In this document: piece by piece, positions 53,013 to 63,738 of the stretch
Numbering within the stretch: position 1 is the first letter of the stretch
Layout: each line of letters begins with the position of its first letter
From: Ketobacter sp036337295
GTDB lineage: Bacteria > Pseudomonadota > Gammaproteobacteria > Pseudomonadales > Ketobacteraceae
Reading direction: 5' to 3'
Length of the DNA stretch: 64,000 nt
Assembly: GCA_036337295.1 (NCBI GenBank)
Contig: JAYZEN010000007.1
Coordinates: forward strand, 868,001-932,000
Made by a program: the position numbers and the translations under genes
Notes under the pieces: generated by a model
Database searches by the model: none
What the model saw: the letters and a program-made list of their open reading frames with translations, nothing else
Told to the model about the DNA's origin: nothing

Positions 53013-53804
53013 ATGCGGGTAGCGTTAGGTGTGGAGTACGATGGAAGCCAATATTGCGGCTGGCAGCGCCAGAAACACGATACCCAAACTGTGCAGGAAC
53101 AGCTTGAAAACGCGCTGTCGAAAGTGGCCAATCACCCGGTGCAGGTTATATGTGCCGGCCGCACCGACACCGGAGTGCATGGGGTAGGGCAGGTTGTGCA
53201 CTTTGACACCGAATCCGAACGGGCCGAAAAAGGCTGGATCTTCGGCTGTAACACCAATCTTCCTGACAGCATCTCTGTGCGCTGGGCGCAACCGGTGGCT
53301 GCCGACTTTCATGCGCGTTTTTCGGCAACCTCCCGGGCCTATCGTTATGTGATTTACAATCATCCCGTGCGGCCGGCGCTGGGGATTCGGCATTTGACCT
53401 GGAATTACCGCCCCCTTGACGTCGAGCTGATGCAACAGGCCGCCGATACCCTGGTGGGGGAGCATGATTTCAGCTCGTTTCAGGCCCAGGGTTGCCAGGC
53501 CAAGTCCCCCATCCGGACCATCCATCACATTCGACTCTATCGTCGCGGTCGACTGATCATCATGGATATCCAGGCCAATGCGTTTCTGCAGCATATGGTG
53601 CGCAATATCGCCGGGGTATTGATGGCCATTGGCTCTGGCAAAGAGCCCCTGCAGTGGATTCAGGAGGTACTCGATCACCGGAATCGAACCCTGGGCGGGG
53701 TCACAGCACCGCCCTACGGTCTGTTCTTTATGCGGGTGGGGTACCCGGACCATTTCAATATCCCGGCACCGGAGCCCGATGTGCCGTTCATGCCCTTGCT
53801 TTAG
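53013..53804 (+). CDS. truA: tRNA pseudouridine38-40 synthase
   Basis: A 263-residue enzyme that modifies tRNA positions 38-40. The catalytic aspartate is in AGRTDTGVHG. ATG 53013 gives the standard N-terminus (MRVALGVEYDGS). It follows the fimV terminator and precedes trpF. Confidence 0.96.
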   Translation: MRVALGVEYDGSQYCGWQRQKHDTQTVQEQLENALSKVANHPVQVICAGRTDTGVHGVGQVVHFDTESERAEKGWIFGCNTNLPDSISVRWAQPVAADFHARFSATSRAYRYVIYNHPVRPALGIRHLTWNYRPLDVELMQQAADTLVGEHDFSSFQAQGCQAKSPIRTIHHIRLYRRGRLIIMDIQANAFLQHMVRNIAGVLMAIGSGKEPLQWIQEVLDHRNRTLGGVTAPPYGLFFMRVGYPDHFNIPAPEPDVPFMPLL

Positions 53805-53871
53805 ATCTGCATCCATCGGGTTTTCTGATAAACTGGCCCGCTTTGATAACCCAGGATTCAGGAATAGGCCT

Positions 53872-54492
53872 TTGACTCGGGTAAAGATCTGTGGAATCAC
53901 CAACCTGCCAGATGCGCTGGCGGCGGCCGCTGCAGGGGCGGATGCGCTAGGCTTTGTTTTCTATGAGCCAAGTCCCCGCTGCGTCAGTATCGAAGTTGCC
54001 AAAACGATTTTGGCGGAACTGCCACCTTTTGTGACCACTGTCGGCTTGTTCGTCAACGCGGAACGGGCGTTTCTGGAATCGGTTCTGGGTCAACTGCCGT
54101 TGGATTTACTGCAGTTCCACGGCGATGAGACGGAAGCGGAATGCCGCCAGTGGGGGCGGCCCTACATCAAGGCCCTGCGTATGCAAGAAGGTCTTGATTT
54201 AGTAGAGCAATGTCAGACATATCATAGCAGTCGTGGTATTCTTCTCGACGCTTTCGTGGCTGGCAAACCCGGCGGCACCGGCCAGGTGTTCGACTGGAAT
54301 TGCATCCCCCCTGGACTGGAGAAACCCATTGTCCTGGCTGGCGGGCTGGACCCATCCAATGTGGTGGCCGCCGTGAAACAGGTCCGACCCTGGGCCGTGG
54401 ACGTCAGCGGTGGCGTTGAGGCGGCCAAGGGTGTGAAAGACCACGCCCTGATCAAAGCTTTTATCACAGGAGTACACAGTGTCTCAGAATGA
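53872..54492 (+). CDS. trpF: Phosphoribosylanthranilate isomerase
   Basis: A 206-residue TIM-barrel enzyme of tryptophan synthesis. KICGITN at the start, LFVN, LQFHGDE and LAGGLDPSNV near the end are the family landmarks. TTG 53872 is chosen because AGGAATAGG precedes it and it gives the normal length; a longer reading overlaps truA. It overlaps trpB by 14 bases. Confidence 0.95.
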   Translation: MTRVKICGITNLPDALAAAAAGADALGFVFYEPSPRCVSIEVAKTILAELPPFVTTVGLFVNAERAFLESVLGQLPLDLLQFHGDETEAECRQWGRPYIKALRMQEGLDLVEQCQTYHSSRGILLDAFVAGKPGGTGQVFDWNCIPPGLEKPIVLAGGLDPSNVVAAVKQVRPWAVDVSGGVEAAKGVKDHALIKAFITGVHSVSE

Positions 54493-55693
54493 GCGTGATT
54501 TTCTGAATACGCCGGATGAACTTGGAAATTTCGGTCCCTATGGCGGCCGGTTTGTTTCCGAAACGCTCATGGCGGCGTTGGATGAACTGGAGGAGATCTA
54601 CAACAAATTGTCCAAAGACCCTGAGTTTCAGGCGGCTTTCGACAAGGATCTTGCTCACTATGTGGGGCGCCCCAGTCCCCTCTATCACGCTGAGCGCTGG
54701 TCCAGACAATTGGGTGGGGCACAAATCTACCTGAAGCGGGAAGACCTCAATCACACCGGGGCCCACAAGGTGAACAACACCATCGGTCAGGCGCTGTTGG
54801 CAAAGTATACCGGCAAGCGCCGGGTGATTGCCGAAACCGGCGCCGGCCAACATGGGGTGGCCACTGCAACAGTAGCGGCCCGTCTGGGTCTGGACTGTGA
54901 GGTGTTCATGGGGGCCGAGGATGTCAAGCGCCAATCCCTCAATGTGTATCGGATGAAGCTGCTGGGCGCCAAGGTGAACCCGGTAACTTCCGGTACCAAA
55001 ACCCTGAAAGACGCCATGAACGAAGCGTTGCGGGACTGGGTAACCAATGTGGATGACACTTTCTACATCATTGGTACCGTGGCCGGCCCCCATCCCTATC
55101 CCATGTTGGTAAGGGATTTCCAGTGTGTCATCGGCCGTGAAGCCCGGGTTCAGTGCCAGGAGCACACCGGGCGCCTGCCGGATGCGCTGGTGGCTTGTGT
55201 GGGCGGTGGCTCCAATGCCATTGGCCTGTTCCACCCCTTCCTGGCGGACGAGTCTGTGGTCATGTACGGCGTGGAAGCCGGCGGCTTGGGCCTGGCCAGT
55301 GGTCAACATGCGGCACCGCTGTGTGCCGGTCGGCCGGGTGTACTGCACGGCAACCGGACCTATCTCATGGAAGACGGCGATGGCCAGATCATGCATACCC
55401 ATTCAGTGTCGGCCGGCCTGGATTATCCCGGAGTGGGGCCTGAGCATTCCTGGTTGAAGGATTGTGGCCGGGTAAACTATGTCGCCGCTAACGATGCCGA
55501 GGCACTGGATGCGTTTCGCGCCTTGACCCGGATTGAAGGTATCATGCCGGCACTGGAATCCAGTCACGCGTTGGCCTATGCCGCCAAGCTGGCGCCCACC
55601 ATGGATAAGGACCAGACCATCGTGGTTAACCTGTCTGGGCGTGGTGACAAAGACATACTGACCGTCGCCGAGATTGATGGCATTTCCCTCTGA
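54479..55693 (+). CDS. trpB: Tryptophan synthase beta chain
   Basis: A 404-residue PLP enzyme. The PLP lysine is in HTGAHKVNN, with ETGAGQHG and the phosphate loop GGGSNAIG. It condenses indole with serine. Start is GTG 54479 inside the trpF end, indicating translational coupling. Confidence 0.97.
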   Translation: MSQNERDFLNTPDELGNFGPYGGRFVSETLMAALDELEEIYNKLSKDPEFQAAFDKDLAHYVGRPSPLYHAERWSRQLGGAQIYLKREDLNHTGAHKVNNTIGQALLAKYTGKRRVIAETGAGQHGVATATVAARLGLDCEVFMGAEDVKRQSLNVYRMKLLGAKVNPVTSGTKTLKDAMNEALRDWVTNVDDTFYIIGTVAGPHPYPMLVRDFQCVIGREARVQCQEHTGRLPDALVACVGGGSNAIGLFHPFLADESVVMYGVEAGGLGLASGQHAAPLCAGRPGVLHGNRTYLMEDGDGQIMHTHSVSAGLDYPGVGPEHSWLKDCGRVNYVAANDAEALDAFRALTRIEGIMPALESSHALAYAAKLAPTMDKDQTIVVNLSGRGDKDILTVAEIDGISL

Positions 55694-55717
55694 TACGGTG
55701 CTAAGGAGTTATTCAAC

Positions 55718-56521
55718 ATGAGCCGCATCACCGCGTGCCTGCAGCAATTGAAACAGCAACAGAAAAAAGCCCTGATCCCGTTTATCACAGCGGGTGATCC
55801 GCAGTTTGACGCCTCGGTGCCGTTACTGCACACCCTGGCGGAGCAAGGGGCGGATATCATTGAATTGGGCATTCCGTTTTCCGATCCCATGGCGGATGGC
55901 CCGGTGATCCAGCTGGCGGATGAGCGGGCCTTGGCCAATGGGGTCACTACGCAACACGTCCTCAGCATGGTGCGTGAATTCCGGCAGACCAATCAGCATA
56001 CTCCGATTGTATTGATGGGCTACCTCAATCCTATAGAAGCATTTGGCTATGAGCAGTTTGCTCAGGCAGCAGCAGAGGCCGGTGTGGATGGGTTGATCGT
56101 AGTGGACTTGCCGCCGGAAGCCGCCGCCGAGCCGATCAAGCTGTTCGATGCAGCAGGCCTGGACACCATCTTTTTGATTGCACCCACCACCAGTGACAAG
56201 CGCATTGCCACCATCGCAGCCACCGGTCGCGGTTACCTGTACTACGTATCCCTGAAAGGGGTGACCGGTGCCGGGCATCTGGATATTGATGGGGTAAACA
56301 GCAAGCTGGAAACAATTCGTAAAACAACCGATTTGCCCATCGCTGTGGGCTTTGGTATCAAGGACGCTGAAACCGCACGCCTCATTGGCCAGAATGCCGA
56401 TGGCGTGGTAGTGGGCAGCGCCCTGGTAAAGTTGATTGCCGAATTTCAGAATGACCGCGACACCATGTTGTCCCGGGTTGCCGAATTCACCCAGTCTCTG
56501 CGCCAAGGCCTGGACCAATAA
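55718..56521 (+). CDS. trpA: Tryptophan synthase alpha chain
   Basis: A 267-residue TIM-barrel subunit that cleaves indole-3-glycerol phosphate. Catalytic residues lie in ELGIPFSDPMADGPVIQ and IVVDLPPE. It follows trpB by 24 bases and precedes accD, so trpF-trpB-trpA-accD is one run. Confidence 0.97.
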   Translation: MSRITACLQQLKQQQKKALIPFITAGDPQFDASVPLLHTLAEQGADIIELGIPFSDPMADGPVIQLADERALANGVTTQHVLSMVREFRQTNQHTPIVLMGYLNPIEAFGYEQFAQAAAEAGVDGLIVVDLPPEAAAEPIKLFDAAGLDTIFLIAPTTSDKRIATIAATGRGYLYYVSLKGVTGAGHLDIDGVNSKLETIRKTTDLPIAVGFGIKDAETARLIGQNADGVVVGSALVKLIAEFQNDRDTMLSRVAEFTQSLRQGLDQ

Positions 56522-56554
56522 CGATAAGCATAAACGAATCAGGATGGCGGTGTT

Positions 56555-57418
56555 ATGAGTGACAGTTGGCTGGGCAAGATTTTACCCAGTGTGGGAAGAG
56601 GTTCCACCAAGAAGACTGAAGTACCCGAGGGGCTTTGGCGTAAATGCGCCAAGTGCGGAGCGTTTTTGTACCGCCCGGAACTTGAGAAGAATCAGGACGT
56701 CTGCCCCAAGTGTGACCATCATATGCGGATCAATGCCCGACGCCGAATCGACCTGTTTCTGGACGAGCAGGGGCGCGAGGAATTGGCCGCAGAGCTGGAA
56801 CCGTTCGATCGTTTGAAGTTCAAGGACAGCAAGCGTTACAAAGACCGCCTGGCCAGTGCCCAGAAAGGCACCAGTGAAAAAGATGCCCTGGTGGTATTCA
56901 AAGGGTCGGTTAATGAATTTCCGGTGGTGGCCGCCGCGTTCGAATTTGAGTTTCTGGGTGGTTCCATGGGTTCCATCGTGGGTGAAAAATTCGTACGTGC
57001 GGTGAATGCCGCGATTGAGCACAGCTGTCCTTTGGTGTGTTTTTCCGCCAGCGGCGGTGCCCGTATGCAGGAGGCTTTGTTCTCCCTTATGCAAATGGCG
57101 AAAACCAGTGCAGCGTTGGAAAAACTGAAAGAAAACCGTCTGCCGTTTTTCTCTGTCATGACTGACCCTGTTTACGGTGGAGTTTCTGCGAGTCTGGCCA
57201 TGCTGGGTGATATTAATGTCGCAGAACCCAATGCGTTGATCGGGTTTGCCGGTCCCCGGGTTATTGAGCAGACTGTGCGTCAGAAGCTGCCGGAAGGGTT
57301 CCAGCGCAGTGAATTCCTGCTGGAACACGGGGCATTGGATATGATCGTACACCGCCACGAAATGCGGGACACCCTGCATCGCCTGATGGGCAAACTGCTC
57401 CCGCAAAATGCAGCTTAA
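56555..57418 (+). CDS. accD: Acetyl-CoA carboxylase carboxyltransferase beta subunit
   Basis: A 287-residue subunit of the fatty-acid-initiating carboxylase. The N-terminal zinc ribbon has two CxxC pairs (CAKC and CPKC, about 30-52). The crotonase-like core includes SASGGARMQEA. It overlaps folC by 11 bases. Confidence 0.97.
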   Translation: MSDSWLGKILPSVGRGSTKKTEVPEGLWRKCAKCGAFLYRPELEKNQDVCPKCDHHMRINARRRIDLFLDEQGREELAAELEPFDRLKFKDSKRYKDRLASAQKGTSEKDALVVFKGSVNEFPVVAAAFEFEFLGGSMGSIVGEKFVRAVNAAIEHSCPLVCFSASGGARMQEALFSLMQMAKTSAALEKLKENRLPFFSVMTDPVYGGVSASLAMLGDINVAEPNALIGFAGPRVIEQTVRQKLPEGFQRSEFLLEHGALDMIVHRHEMRDTLHRLMGKLLPQNAA

Positions 57419-58667
57419 GGATTGGCTTAGCCGCCTGGAACGGCTCCATTTCAAATCCATAGACATGGGATTGGAGCGCATCCGGGCGGTGGCTGATCGC
57501 TTGGGGCTGTTGTCAAATACACCCTTCATTTTCACGGTTGCCGGCACCAACGGTAAAGGCTCCACGGTTGCTCTGCTGGATGCCTTTCTCAGAAATTCAG
57601 GTTACCGCACCGGTGTTTACACATCCCCGCATCTGGTTCACTTCAATGAGCGCATCTGCATCCATGGAGAGGAATGCTCCGATGCGGAATTGATCCACGC
57701 CTTTGAAGTGGTGGAATCAGCGCGGGGCGTCACCAGTCTTACCTATTTTGAGTTTACAACCCTGGCCGCTATCTGGCTGTTCAAGCAGGCAGGGCTGGAC
57801 GCCTGGGTGCTGGAGGTGGGGCTCGGCGGCCGGCTGGATGCAGTGAATATCCTGGACGCTGATGTCGCTGTGGTTACTAGTGTGGATCTGGACCATCAAG
57901 CCTGGCTTGGTAATGACCGCGCCACCATAGGCCTAGAGAAAATCGGGATCGGGCGCCCGGGGCGTCCTTTGGTGGTGGGCGAGCCCGATTTGCCGCCAGC
58001 AGTCATGGAGAAGGCACGGGATACCGGAATGCAGCTCCATATCCAGGGTGTTGATTTCCGCTTTGCCGAGGGCGATGGCCATTGGTCTTTGGAAGCTCAA
58101 ACCCGGGGTGGGCACGGCCACTATGGACCATTGGAATACCCCTCGGTTTACCTGCAGAATGCCGCAACGGCTATTCAGGCAATTGCCCTGGCGCCTTTCG
58201 ATGTGCCTGAAACCGCGCTCCAAAACGCATTGCAGCAGGTCCAACCCAAGGGCCGCAGGCAGATCCTGGCTGAGCAGCCCAGGGTCATGGTGGATGTTGG
58301 CCATAACCCCCATGCGGCAAGAGCCCTGGCGGGATTTATTGATGGTTTGCAAGTCTCCAGGGTCCATTGCGTTGTCGGCATGTTGTCTGACAAGGACATC
58401 ACCGACACGTTGCTGGCGCTGCTGCCGGTGGTGGATCGTTGGTACCCGGTGGAGCTGGACTGTGAACGGGCCGCCAAAGCCGATTCCATCCAGTCGCTAT
58501 TGCAGGAGATGGGGGCGCTCTGTGGACACTTGTCTGGCAGCGGCTTTGGCCGCGCCGCCCAGGCCGTCAGGCAGCTCCAACAGCGGGTGGATAAAAATGA
58601 TCTGATCCTGGTGTTTGGGTCCTTTTATACTGTGGCAGACGTTATACAATACGCCCACACCGCTTAA
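57408..58667 (+). CDS. folC: Folylpolyglutamate/dihydrofolate synthase
   Basis: A 419-residue Mur-ligase-fold enzyme that adds glutamate to folates. The ATP loop GTNGKGSTV is at about 46-54, with the conserved VGLGGRLDA and DVGHNPHA. ATG 57408 lies within the accD end. The accD-folC pair is conserved in this group. Confidence 0.96.
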   Translation: MQLKDWLSRLERLHFKSIDMGLERIRAVADRLGLLSNTPFIFTVAGTNGKGSTVALLDAFLRNSGYRTGVYTSPHLVHFNERICIHGEECSDAELIHAFEVVESARGVTSLTYFEFTTLAAIWLFKQAGLDAWVLEVGLGGRLDAVNILDADVAVVTSVDLDHQAWLGNDRATIGLEKIGIGRPGRPLVVGEPDLPPAVMEKARDTGMQLHIQGVDFRFAEGDGHWSLEAQTRGGHGHYGPLEYPSVYLQNAATAIQAIALAPFDVPETALQNALQQVQPKGRRQILAEQPRVMVDVGHNPHAARALAGFIDGLQVSRVHCVVGMLSDKDITDTLLALLPVVDRWYPVELDCERAAKADSIQSLLQEMGALCGHLSGSGFGRAAQAVRQLQQRVDKNDLILVFGSFYTVADVIQYAHTA

Positions 58668-58690
58668 TCACAGCGACAAATCAAAAAAGG

Positions 58691-59311
58691 TTGGCTGCAT
58701 TGGATCAGAGTCTAAAGCAACGCCTGGTGGGTGCCATCGTGCTGGTTTCCCTGGCGGTCATTTTCTTACCCCTGGTGTTCGATGGGCAGCAGGAGCGCAT
58801 TCATTCGGATGACTACGTATACCCCGATCAGCCTGCCATGACCATCCAGTCTTCTGACTTCACTGCGATCGAGGTGGAAGCCAAACAGGTGCTTGATCAG
58901 ATTGATGCGGTGGAATCATCCAAGCACGAACAGGAGCAGCTTTCCAGCGAACAGTATGGCCAGGAGAACCTCCAGGACCAGCCATCCAGTGAGCCCATTC
59001 CAGCCACGGTAGAACAATACGTAGAGCAGGAAACCGCCACTGACCTGGCGATCGAGGAGTCCACCAGCAATACGGTGGAACTGGCGGATGCCTGGGTGAT
59101 TCAGGTTGGGGCCTTCTCCAGCCAGACCAATGCCAACGGCTTGCGCGATGAGTTGGTGGCTGCCGGATACAAAGCCTACACCAAGCGGGTGGATACCCTG
59201 TTCAAGGTCTATATCGGCCCGGAAATCCGCCGCCACCGACTGGAACAGCAAAAATCCGAGCTGGAACAGAAATTCAAAGTTAAAACATTGATTTTAAAGT
59301 ATATTCCATAA
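58691..59311 (+). CDS. dedD: SPOR-domain cell-division protein DedD-like
   Basis: A 206-residue bitopic membrane protein with one helix (about 12-29), a polar linker and a C-terminal SPOR domain (from about 133, WVIQVGAFSSQTNANGL) that binds denuded septal peptidoglycan. TTG 58691 matches the family N-terminus; TTG 58700 is an alternative. Its place between folC and cvpA is typical for dedD. Confidence 0.88.
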   Translation: MAALDQSLKQRLVGAIVLVSLAVIFLPLVFDGQQERIHSDDYVYPDQPAMTIQSSDFTAIEVEAKQVLDQIDAVESSKHEQEQLSSEQYGQENLQDQPSSEPIPATVEQYVEQETATDLAIEESTSNTVELADAWVIQVGAFSSQTNANGLRDELVAAGYKAYTKRVDTLFKVYIGPEIRRHRLEQQKSELEQKFKVKTLILKYIP

Positions 59312-59321
59312 GCGTTCCAGA

Positions 59322-59351
59322 TTGGGAATTTGGCATTGGCTCTGGTAGAAT
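59322..59351 (+). promoter_or_regulatory. Promoter candidate for cvpA-purF-metZ
   Basis: TTGGGA (59322-59327) is 18 bases from TAGAAT (59346-59351, five of six), 46 bases before the cvpA start. No clear PurR operator is seen. Confidence 0.42.
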
Positions 59352-59396
59352 GCGCGTTTTCCGATTTCACTCAGGTGTTCCAGGTATCCCCTACAG

Positions 59397-59897
59397 ATGA
59401 CCATTGCTGATTATGTCATTCTCGGCAGCATAGGCCTTTCCATGGTGCTGAGTCTGTACCGTGGTTTCACTCTGGAAGCGCTCTCCCTGGTTACCTGGAT
59501 AGCGGCTTTTGTGGTTGCGCGTCTGTTCAGCGTGCCACTCGCCGTTGTGCTCTCCGATTGGGTGGATCCTCCTTCCGCCCGCCAGCCGCTGGCCTTTATC
59601 GCTCTTTTTATCCTGACCATGATCGTCGGAGCCCTGATCAAGCATCTGATCAAAGAAGTCGTCAAAGTGACCGGGCTCACTGGTACCGACCGGGCGTTGG
59701 GCAGTGTGTTCGGCTTGGTCAGAGGTTGTCTGCTGGTGGTGATTGCGCTGGCGGTGCTGTCAAGAATGACCCAGATGCCCATGGACCCCTGGTGGCGGCA
59801 GTCCCTGCTGATTCCTCATTTCATGATGGTGGAGGAATGGACGGCCGAAACCGGGCAGGCGATCTGGGAGAAGATCATGGATATTGGCGCTGAATAG
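59397..59897 (+). CDS. cvpA: CvpA-family membrane protein
   Basis: A 166-residue inner-membrane protein with four hydrophobic helices, named for colicin V production and located directly upstream of purF as in most gammaproteobacteria. Its exact role is unsettled. Confidence 0.93.
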   Translation: MTIADYVILGSIGLSMVLSLYRGFTLEALSLVTWIAAFVVARLFSVPLAVVLSDWVDPPSARQPLAFIALFILTMIVGALIKHLIKEVVKVTGLTGTDRALGSVFGLVRGCLLVVIALAVLSRMTQMPMDPWWRQSLLIPHFMMVEEWTAETGQAIWEKIMDIGAE

Positions 59898-59956
59898 AGA
59901 GAACTATTTGCGCTATTATAGAAAATCCAAGCACACGACGTATCGAGGTAAAGCGA

Positions 59957-61477
<1,521 letters not shown>

Positions 61478-61492
61478 CTGACAGTCAGGACT

Positions 61493-62686
61493 ATGGATCA
61501 ATTCGACGACAACGCGCCCTTGCACCTGGAAACCCTGGCCTTGCGAACGGGGCAGCTGCATACGGATGAGGGGGCTCACGGCGAGCCCATCTTCACCACG
61601 TCCAGCTATGTCTTCACAAGTGCAGCACAGGCGGCGGCACGTTTCTCGGGTGAAGAACCCGGAAACATCTATTCGCGTTTCACCAATCCCACTGTCCGCG
61701 CCTTTGAGCAGCGCCTGGCGGCGTTGGAAGGGGCAGAGCGTTGTGTGGCGACGGCCTCCGGCATGGCGGCGATTCTGAGTACGGTCATGGCGTTGTTGCA
61801 GGCCGGTGATGAGATCATCAGTTCCCGCAGCGTGTTTGGCACCACCAACGTGCTGTTTGACAAGTATTTCAAGCGTTTCGGCGTGAACACCACGTTCGTG
61901 TCCTTAACGGACCTTTCTGAGTGGGAAGCAGCCATCACACCTCAGACCAAGCTGTTCTTCCTGGAAACCCCATCCAACCCATTGTGCGAGGTGGCCGATG
62001 TCCAGAAGCTGGCGGATCTGGCTCATCGCAACGGCGCGATTCTGGTGGTGGATAATTGTTTCTGTACACCGGCCTTACAACGCCCCCTGGCGCTGGGAGC
62101 GGACATCGCGCTGCATTCTGCCACCAAATTTCTGGATGGGCAGGGCCGTTGTATCGGGGGCGCTGTGTGCGGCCGCAACGATCTGATGGAAGAAGTATTT
62201 GGCTTCCTGCGCAGTGCCGGCCCTTCCATGAGCCCATTCAATGCCTGGGTGTTCCTGAAGGGCCTGGAAACCCTCAGTTTGCGGATGCAGGCCCATTCCG
62301 CCAACGCTCTGCGTCTTGCGGATTGGCTGGAGCAGCATCCGGCGGTGGAGAAGGTGTTTTATGCCGGCCTGCCCAGTCACCCCCAACACCTGCTGGCGCG
62401 CAGCCAACAGGATGCCTTCGGTGGGGTTTTATCCTTCCGGGTCAAAGGCGGGCGGGAAGCGGCCTGGCAAGTGATTGATGACACCCGCTTCCTGTCGATT
62501 ACTGGCAACCTGGGAGACGCCAAGACCACCATAACCCACCCGGCGACCACCACCCACGGCCGTCTCTCTGATGAAGCCAAAGCCCGGGCCGGGATCACTG
62601 AGAACCTGGTCCGTGTGGCGGTCGGCCTTGAGCATATCGATGATATTAAAGCAGATTTGGCCCGTGGGCTTTCCCGTCTGATTTGA
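61493..62686 (+). CDS. metZ: O-succinylhomoserine sulfhydrylase
   Basis: A 397-residue PLP enzyme of the Cys/Met metabolism family. The PLP lysine is in SATKFLDGQGR, with SGMAAIL earlier. It makes homocysteine directly from O-succinylhomoserine and sulfide. The purF-metZ order is the Pseudomonas arrangement, which supports MetZ over MetB. Confidence 0.93.
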   Translation: MDQFDDNAPLHLETLALRTGQLHTDEGAHGEPIFTTSSYVFTSAAQAAARFSGEEPGNIYSRFTNPTVRAFEQRLAALEGAERCVATASGMAAILSTVMALLQAGDEIISSRSVFGTTNVLFDKYFKRFGVNTTFVSLTDLSEWEAAITPQTKLFFLETPSNPLCEVADVQKLADLAHRNGAILVVDNCFCTPALQRPLALGADIALHSATKFLDGQGRCIGGAVCGRNDLMEEVFGFLRSAGPSMSPFNAWVFLKGLETLSLRMQAHSANALRLADWLEQHPAVEKVFYAGLPSHPQHLLARSQQDAFGGVLSFRVKGGREAAWQVIDDTRFLSITGNLGDAKTTITHPATTTHGRLSDEAKARAGITENLVRVAVGLEHIDDIKADLARGLSRLI

Positions 62687-62722
62687 GAAGAACAGCAAGC
62701 AAGATCGCAGGCCAACCAGCGG

Positions 62723-62769
62723 AAGGCTGCTAGAATGTAATTAATTAGGTTTCATTCAGCAGCCTTTTT
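62723..62769 (+). terminator. Intrinsic terminator after metZ
   Basis: A long stem (AAGGCTGCT 62723-62731 with AGCAGCCTT 62758-62766, then one bulged A and GAATG/CATTC, 62733-62737 with 62753-62757) has a 15-base loop and a T-run from 62765. It ends the cvpA-purF-metZ unit. Confidence 0.82.
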
Positions 62770-62810
62770 CTATGGTCGGTCACATTCCGACGACGATCTT
62801 GGGAGTATTT

Positions 62811-63737
62811 GTGTCCACATCTGTATCCGTCCTCATTGATGCGTTGGCGAAGGTTCTGCTGGGCAAAGAGGAGCAAATCAAACTGGCTTTGTCCTGCCTG
62901 TTGGCAAAGGGTCACCTGTTGGTGGAGGACTTGCCGGGTATGGGCAAGACCACCTTATCCCACGCGTTGGCCAAAGTCCTGGGGCTGGAGTATCAGCGTA
63001 TCCAGTTCACCAGCGACCTGTTGCCGGCGGATATCCTGGGAACGTCCATCTTCAACCAGACGTCCACGGAATTTGAGTTCCGACCCGGGCCCATATTCAC
63101 TCAGGTGCTGCTGGCCGATGAAATCAACCGGGCCACTCCCAAGACCCAGGGCGCGTTACTGGAAGCGATGGAGGAGCGGCAAATCACGGTGGACGGTAAA
63201 ACCTACCCACTACCACAGCCTTTCTTCGTCATTGCAACCCAGAATCCGATCACCCAGATGGGCACATATCCGTTGCCGGAATCGCAACTGGACCGGTTTC
63301 TCATGCGTATCAGCCTGGGCTACCCAGACCCGACGGTGGAGCGCAAACTCCTCAAAGGTTTTAATCCGCGCCACGACATGGACCAGTTGCAGGCGGTCAC
63401 CAACCAGGCTGAACTGGCTCAGCTGCAGCAGCGGGTCACCAAAATTTTTGTGTCCGATGCCTTGCTGGATTATGTGCAGCGCATCCTGGCCTTTACCCGG
63501 CAGTCCAACCGTTTCAGTTTTGGTTTGTCCCCCCGGGCCGGGATGGCACTGGTGCAGTGTGCCCAGGCCTACGCCTTTGTCGCCGGGCGTGATCATGTGA
63601 TTCCGGAAGACGTCCAATCCATTTTGCCAGCGGTGGCTGAACATCGGCTGGCGGGCTCCCAGGATGTGACCGGGCATGAGGGGCAGCGCTTGGTGGACAG
63701 TGTGCTGAAGCAGGTCGATGTGATGCCGGGGCGCTGA
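62811..63737 (+). CDS. MoxR-family AAA+ ATPase
   Basis: A 308-residue AAA+ chaperone. Walker A is GMGKTTL, Walker B is LLADEINR, followed by AMEERQITVDG. MoxR proteins work with VWA- or DUF58-domain partners in enzyme maturation. GTG 62811 has GGGAG five bases upstream and is preferred over ATG 62772. It overlaps or abuts the DUF58-type gene that follows. Confidence 0.9.
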   Translation: MSTSVSVLIDALAKVLLGKEEQIKLALSCLLAKGHLLVEDLPGMGKTTLSHALAKVLGLEYQRIQFTSDLLPADILGTSIFNQTSTEFEFRPGPIFTQVLLADEINRATPKTQGALLEAMEERQITVDGKTYPLPQPFFVIATQNPITQMGTYPLPESQLDRFLMRISLGYPDPTVERKLLKGFNPRHDMDQLQAVTNQAELAQLQQRVTKIFVSDALLDYVQRILAFTRQSNRFSFGLSPRAGMALVQCAQAYAFVAGRDHVIPEDVQSILPAVAEHRLAGSQDVTGHEGQRLVDSVLKQVDVMPGR

Positions 63738-63738
63738 T